Positions 59,990 to 64,000 of a stretch of 64,000 bases of DNA are shown in pieces. The DNA is from Vreelandella populi (lineage in GTDB: Bacteria; Pseudomonadota; Gammaproteobacteria; Pseudomonadales; Halomonadaceae), in NCBI RefSeq assembly GCF_003989825.1, contig NZ_RZHE01000004.1:186001-250000 (forward strand), given 5' to 3'. Within the stretch, counting starts at the first letter, position 1; each line of letters begins with the position of its first letter. The notes under the pieces are model-generated. The model saw only the letters and a list, made by a program, of their open reading frames with translations, made no database searches and was not told where the DNA came from. The position numbers were made by a program, and so were the translations under genes.

Positions 59990-60074
59990 GGTTGGCTGGC
60001 TAATTGATGCCTCGCCCTTACATTTTTACTTACCGCCTGCCGTGCCACGCGGCCCACCATGAGGATTGCATCGC

Positions 60075-61223
60075 ATGAAAATTACCCGCCTGAAGACATG
60101 GCAAGTACCACCACGCTGGCTATTTCTTAAAATTGAAACGGATGAAGGCTGTTACGGCTGGGGCGAACCGGTGATTGAGGGTCGTGCTGCTACGGTTGAA
60201 GCTGCAGTACATGAGCTTTCCGACTACCTGATCGGCCAGGATCCACACCGTATCGAGCACCTCTGGAACACGCTTTACCGCGCTGGTTTCTATCGCGGCG
60301 GACCTATTCTGATGAGCGCCATCGCGGGTATCGACCAGGCGCTTTGGGATCTAAAAGGACGTGATTTGGGCGTGCCTGTCCACCAGCTATTAGGCGGCGC
60401 GGTACGCGACAAGATGCGCATGTACGCCTGGACCGGCGGTGACCGCCCAAGCGAGGTAGGCGCAGGCGCCAAAGCGCTGGTGGAAAAAGGCTTTACCGCA
60501 TTCAAGATGAACGGCACGCCCGAGATGCAAATCGTCGACTCGCACCGCAAGGTCGATGAAGCCGTGGCCCGGGTGGCCGAAGCACGCAACGCCGTTGGGC
60601 CTGATGTGGGTATCGGCATTGATTTTCATGGCCGTGTTCACCGCCCCATGGCCAAGGCACTACTGCGCGAGCTTGAGCCCTATCACCCCATGTTTGTCGA
60701 GGAACCCGTTGCACCAGAACACCTGCCTTGCCTGAAAGATATTGCCGGTGGGCTGGGCTATCCCTTGGCAACCGGTGAGCGTTTGCATACGCGCTTTCAG
60801 TTCCGCGACCTGCTGGCTGATGGCATGATCGATATTATTCAACCGGATATTTCCCACTGCGGCGGTATCAGCGAGGGGCTGAAAATTGCCGCGCTCGCCT
60901 CGGCTTATGATGTGGCATTGGCCCCCCACTGCCCACTTGGCCCGCTCACCCTTGCCGCCTCTCTTCAATTGGATGCCGTCAGTCACAATGCGTTTATCCA
61001 GGAACAAAGCATGGGCATTCACTATAACCAGGGCAACGATGTGCTGGATTACCTGGTGGATAAGACGGCACTGAGTATTACCGACGGCTTCTGCGCCATT
61101 CCCCAAGGTCCTGGCCTGGGTGTTGAGATCGACGAAGCCTTTGTGGAAGAGCGCGCCAAAACCGGCCATCGTTGGCGCAACCCGGTATGGACCCATGACG
61201 ACGGCTCCATCGCCGAGTGGTAA
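60075..61223 (+). CDS. dgoD: D-galactonate dehydratase
   Basis: ATG 60075 gives 382 residues, collinear with the E. coli enzyme. Metal ligands D183 (IDFHG), E209 (VEEP) and E235 (TGER) and catalytic H185 and H285 (APHCPLGP) fall at the same numbers as in characterised DgoD, and [20 protein letters not shown] is conserved. This enolase-superfamily enzyme dehydrates D-galactonate to 2-keto-3-deoxygalactonate. It is the first catabolic gene of the dgoD-dgoK-dgoA-lactonase unit. Confidence 0.93.
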   Translation: MKITRLKTWQVPPRWLFLKIETDEGCYGWGEPVIEGRAATVEAAVHELSDYLIGQDPHRIEHLWNTLYRAGFYRGGPILMSAIAGIDQALWDLKGRDLGVPVHQLLGGAVRDKMRMYAWTGGDRPSEVGAGAKALVEKGFTAFKMNGTPEMQIVDSHRKVDEAVARVAEARNAVGPDVGIGIDFHGRVHRPMAKALLRELEPYHPMFVEEPVAPEHLPCLKDIAGGLGYPLATGERLHTRFQFRDLLADGMIDIIQPDISHCGGISEGLKIAALASAYDVALAPHCPLGPLTLAASLQLDAVSHNAFIQEQSMGIHYNQGNDVLDYLVDKTALSITDGFCAIPQGPGLGVEIDEAFVEERAKTGHRWRNPVWTHDDGSIAEW

Positions 61224-61254
61224 GCCATGCGATCTTAATCAGGAGAGTAGCCAA

Positions 61255-62226
61255 ATGCATACCGATACAGATGCACTAGCGCCCCTGGCCTGGATTGCGG
61301 TGGATTGGGGCTCGAGCAATCTGCGCGCCTGGGCCTTGGATCAGCGCGATCAGGTCATCGCCGAAACCAGTAGCGACAAGGGCATGCTTTCGCTTAAGCC
61401 CGATGAATACGAAACCGAGCTAAAACGCCTGGTTAGCCCATGGCTGTCTGACAGTGACCAGATCGATGTGATGGTATGTGGCATGGCGGGTGCCCGTCAG
61501 GGCTGGCTGGAAGCTGCCTATCTACCGGTACCCACCGCGCTCGACAAGCTCAGCCAGGGCGCCGTTATGCCCCGGCTTGCAGACAATCAGCTGCGTGTTC
61601 ATCTGCTGCCGGGTCTGAGCCAGACTCGTAGTGCCGCGCATCCTTTCGATGTCATGCGCGGAGAGGAAACCCAGCTTGCCGGGCTAGTGGCCGAGACATC
61701 GGACTTTTCAGGTCTCGCCTGTCTGCCTGGCACCCATGCCAAATGGGCTACCCTTGAAGCAGGCACGGTGATGCAGTTCACCACTTACCTGACCGGCGAG
61801 CTTTATCAACTGCTGGCGAACCAGTCGGTCCTCAAGCACTCGGTGGGCAACGACGATCTTAATGATCCGGCCTGCCGCAAGGCTTTTATCACCGCGGTGA
61901 GCGAGATTTATGCAGCCCCGGAAACGTTCAGCAGCCGACTGTTTGAACTGCGTGCCCAGGATTTGCTCGATGGTCGACTGCCTTCCGGTGACGCCCGTGC
62001 CGCCGTTCTAGCAGCCCGGCTTTCGGGGCTGGCCATTGGTCTTGAGCTCACTGGTGCCTGCCGCATGCCAGCAGCTGACGGGCCGGTTACACTGATTGGC
62101 AATCAAGCATTGTGTCAGCGTTACCACGTGGCGCTGAATTCGATTGGCTTGCAGACCCGACATCTGGATGGCGATATCGCCGTACTGGCAGGTCTGCGCC
62201 TCGCCCACCGGGCCCTAACAGCGTAA
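61255..62226 (+). CDS. dgoK: 2-dehydro-3-deoxygalactonokinase
   Basis: ATG 61255 after AGGAGAG gives 323 residues. The earlier part of the open frame overlaps dgoD and is discarded. WIAVDWGSSNLRAWALD is the phosphate-1 motif, with VMVCGMAGARQGW and LACLPGTHAKWA following, as in DgoK of the ASKHA fold. It phosphorylates 2-keto-3-deoxygalactonate at C6. It sits between dgoD and dgoA, 31 and 42 bp away. Confidence 0.92.
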   Translation: MHTDTDALAPLAWIAVDWGSSNLRAWALDQRDQVIAETSSDKGMLSLKPDEYETELKRLVSPWLSDSDQIDVMVCGMAGARQGWLEAAYLPVPTALDKLSQGAVMPRLADNQLRVHLLPGLSQTRSAAHPFDVMRGEETQLAGLVAETSDFSGLACLPGTHAKWATLEAGTVMQFTTYLTGELYQLLANQSVLKHSVGNDDLNDPACRKAFITAVSEIYAAPETFSSRLFELRAQDLLDGRLPSGDARAAVLAARLSGLAIGLELTGACRMPAADGPVTLIGNQALCQRYHVALNSIGLQTRHLDGDIAVLAGLRLAHRALTA

Positions 62227-62268
62227 TACCGCCCTTCTGGGTGCTAATTGATAATGGAGAGAGTGTCG

Positions 62269-62877
62269 ATGACGTTGCCCTTGATTGGTATTTTGCGTGG
62301 GGTTAAGCCTGACGAGGCGGTAGATATTGCCCGTGAGGTGCTTGAGGCTGGTATTACGCAAATTGAAGTGCCGCTTAACTCCCCCGACCCGTTTACCAGC
62401 ATTAGCCTGCTCGTGGAAGCGTTTGGCGAGCGCGCCGTGATTGGCGCAGGTACGGTACTTATTCCCGAGCAGGTACGCGAAGTATATGACGCAGGCGGGC
62501 GCCTGATTGTTTCGCCCAACTGCCGCCCCAGCGTGATCGAGGAAACCCGCCGTTTGGGTATGGCTAGCTGGCCGGGCATTGTCACGCCTTCTGAAGCGTT
62601 TGATGCCATTGATGCAGGTGCCACCGGGCTCAAACTCTTTCCAGCGGTGCAGGTCGGGCTGGAGGGCATGAAGGCAGTACGCGCGGTGCTGCCAAGCGGC
62701 ACACTGCTTTACGCTGTGGGCGGCGTCGGCGTTGATAATTTTACCGCCTGGCGGGCAGCGGGCGTTGATGGTGCCGGGTTAGGAAGCGCCCTGTACAAAC
62801 CGGGCCAGACGCCTTCTGAAGTAGGCCGTCAGGCTAAAGCGTTAGTGGCCGCCTGGGAAGCGGGAGCGCAGGCATGA
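62269..62877 (+). CDS. dgoA: 2-dehydro-3-deoxy-6-phosphogalactonate aldolase
   Basis: ATG 62269 after GGAGAGAG gives 202 residues of the KDPG/KDPGal aldolase family. E33 (QIEVPLNSP) and Schiff-base K122 (ATGLKLFPA) match the catalytic pair. LNSPDPFTSI is typical of DgoA rather than Eda. It cleaves KDPGal to pyruvate and glyceraldehyde-3-phosphate. The stop overlaps the lactonase ATG by 4 bases. Confidence 0.92.
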   Translation: MTLPLIGILRGVKPDEAVDIAREVLEAGITQIEVPLNSPDPFTSISLLVEAFGERAVIGAGTVLIPEQVREVYDAGGRLIVSPNCRPSVIEETRRLGMASWPGIVTPSEAFDAIDAGATGLKLFPAVQVGLEGMKAVRAVLPSGTLLYAVGGVGVDNFTAWRAAGVDGAGLGSALYKPGQTPSEVGRQAKALVAAWEAGAQA

Positions 62878-63761
62878 ATAATATTCCCACGTGGCAAGCC
62901 GAACTTGCCGTGGATTCACGCTGCGAATTGGGTGAAGGCCCGCAATGGCACGCCAGCCGCGAGCGGCTTTACTGGTGCGATATTCTAGGCAAACGCCTGC
63001 ATTGGCTCTCTCCCGGCACGGCAAAGCACGGCCATCATCCGCTTGACCAGAAGGTCTCGCTTGCCGCCCCGCTTGACGATGGCGACCTGTTGATAGTCGG
63101 CGAACATGCATTGAACCGTTTTAACCCAGACAGCGGGCATATTGAGAAGCTTTGCGATTTCGAATCAGACAACCCAGTGACGCGCAGCAATGACGCTCGC
63201 GTTGACCGCCACGGCAGCCTATGGCTTTCCAGCATGGGTAAACAGGCCGAACCTGAGGCAGGCAGCCTTTACCGGCTGCATCGCGGAGAACTCTGCAGGC
63301 TGCGCACCCACCTGACCATTCCTAATGCGCTGTGCTTTTCAGCCGACGGGAAAACGGCGTACTTTACCGACACGCCCACTGGTCAGGTCATGCGTTGGGC
63401 ACTGGATGAGCAGGGCTGGCCCGTGGGCGAGCCGAACCACTTTGCCGACTTTTCCGAGCATGCGGGCAACCCGGATGGTGCGGTAATGGATAGCGAAGGC
63501 TGTATGTGGCTGGCCCTGTGGGGTGCGGGCGAGGTAGTTCGCTTAAACACTGTGGGCCAGGTGATCGGGCGTGTTGTACTGCCGGTCAACCAACCCTCCT
63601 GCCCCGTGTTTGCAGGGCCTGACCTTAAGACGCTGTATATCACCACGGCCCAAGAAGGGCTAAGCGCCGCGCAGCTGGGCCAAACGCCCACCGCAGGTTC
63701 TCTTTTTTCAGTTCAGACCGGTATCAAGGGGTTGGCTGAGCCGCCGCTGCGACTGGCCTAG
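62874..63761 (+). CDS. SMP-30/gluconolactonase-family sugar lactonase
   Basis: 295 residues forming a six-bladed propeller: metal ligand E21 in ELGEGPQW, NDARVDRHGSLWLSSMG, TIPNALCFSADGKTAYFTDT and AGNPDGAVMDSEGCMW, the last supplying the conserved Asn and Asp. The family hydrolyses sugar 1,4-lactones with a divalent metal. In this operon the substrate is most likely D-galactono- (or L-arabinono-/gluconо-) lactone, producing the acid for DgoD (inference). It is cytoplasmic, with no signal peptide. Confidence 0.87.
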   Translation: MNNIPTWQAELAVDSRCELGEGPQWHASRERLYWCDILGKRLHWLSPGTAKHGHHPLDQKVSLAAPLDDGDLLIVGEHALNRFNPDSGHIEKLCDFESDNPVTRSNDARVDRHGSLWLSSMGKQAEPEAGSLYRLHRGELCRLRTHLTIPNALCFSADGKTAYFTDTPTGQVMRWALDEQGWPVGEPNHFADFSEHAGNPDGAVMDSEGCMWLALWGAGEVVRLNTVGQVIGRVVLPVNQPSCPVFAGPDLKTLYITTAQEGLSAAQLGQTPTAGSLFSVQTGIKGLAEPPLRLA

Positions 63762-63787
63762 CGCATCCTATAGCGGCTCTTTAAACC

Positions 63788-63823
63788 AGAAAGCCCCATG
63801 AGCGTTCACTCACGGGGCTTTTC
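63788..63823. terminator. Bidirectional Rho-independent terminator
   Basis: AGAAAGCCCCATGAG pairs with CTCACGGGGCTTTTCT around a short CGTTCA loop, giving a GC-rich stem with an A-run before and T-run after. It lies between the convergent lactonase and symporter genes, so it can serve both. Confidence 0.85.
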
Positions 63824-63853
63824 TGATGGCTTGTTATTGAATCAGTACGGTGC

Positions 63854-64000
63854 TTAACCGGCGAAGCTTATATACATAACGATAACCAGCACCACAAGCG
63901 CAATGCCGGCGGGTACTGCCCCTTTCCAGGGTGTCAGATCAACGTCACCGGTATGCTCCTGCACCCAATCGGTCTCGCGGGGGCGCAGCTTGCCAATAAT
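63854..64000 (-). CDS. Sodium:solute symporter (SSS) family, C-terminal end
   Basis: Only the last 48 codons are in the window: LRPRETDWVQEHTGDVDLTP, then WKGAVPAGIALVVLVIVMYISFAG. The final hydrophobic helix and the preceding RPRETDW...VDLTPWKGA loop are typical of SSS-type sugar transporters. Facing the dgo operon, it may take up galactose, glucose or arabinose with sodium, but the fragment cannot show this. Confidence 0.6.
   Translation of the reverse strand: MIGKLRPRETDWVQEHTGDVDLTPWKGAVPAGIALVVLVIVMYISFAG

Noticed and set aside
1-64000. CRISPR arrays, rRNA, tRNA and prophage structural genes
   Set aside because: No regularly spaced repeats, no rRNA-like sequence, no evident tRNA cloverleaf and no phage morphogenesis genes were noticed by eye; a dedicated tRNA scan was not possible.

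Overview
The window is chromosomal DNA of moderately high GC from a gammaproteobacterium, most likely a member of the Halomonadaceae (Halomonas/Vreelandella type). This is inferred from gene content: an aerobic Pseudomonas-style cob set with CobN plus a ChlI-ChlD fusion, an Entner-Doudoroff edd-glk pair, a dgo operon, and an acidic cytoplasmic linker in an RND pump that would suit a halophile. No rRNA, tRNA, CRISPR array or integrase gene was seen.

Layout. 1-3.3 kb: VOC-family gene (partial) and soxR around a canonical sox box, then an RhlE-type helicase convergent with an unusually short Rho-like ATPase. 3.3-9.3 kb: an accessory scrapyard containing IS1182-, IS3- and IS110-type transposase remnants, two integron attC-like sites, a single-gene integron cassette for a trypsin-like protease, and a decayed cluster (haem-oxygenase-like diiron enzyme, methyltransferase, 17-codon relic of a cyanophycin-synthetase-like gene, broken cyanophycinase). 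9.3-25.7 kb: ytoQ and the corrin-ring genes cobF-M-E-L, cobK (opposite strand), cobJ-I-H-G-N-W-B-O and chlID, mostly joined by 4-base stop/start overlaps. 26.0-28.9 kb: a FecCD-type ABC permease and ATPase without binding protein, and an SDR epimerase. 29.0-33.8 kb: btuD-btuC-btuF-btuB behind a cobalamin riboswitch. 33.9-44.2 kb: a type VI secretion cargo island with vgrG, a DUF4123 adaptor, a 1081-residue unrecognised putative effector, three tandem Sel1-repeat secreted proteins, a lipoprotein and a 50-residue Sel1 relic. 44.3-49.8 kb: the lower-ligand/nucleotide-loop genes (cobU-like paralogue, cobC phosphatase, cobS, cobP, threonine-phosphate decarboxylase, cbiB, cobT). 49.9-55.7 kb: a divergently arranged tripartite RND efflux system with a 24-bp palindrome between its halves. 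56.0-64.0 kb: edd-glk, a deleted pfkB-type kinase relic, a GntR/FCD regulator, dgoD-dgoK-dgoA, an SMP-30 lactonase and the end of a sodium:solute symporter.

How it works together. The cob and btu genes form most of an aerobic B12 synthesis and salvage regulon, although cobQ is not in the window. The dgo genes convert galactono-lactone to pyruvate and glyceraldehyde-3-phosphate, and edd-glk serve the parallel glucose route. The T6SS island physically splits the B12 locus and looks inserted. The most novel candidates are the effector with its Sel1 array, the cyanophycin-like cluster with a diiron enzyme and methyltransferase, the orphan integron cassette, and the short Rho paralogue.
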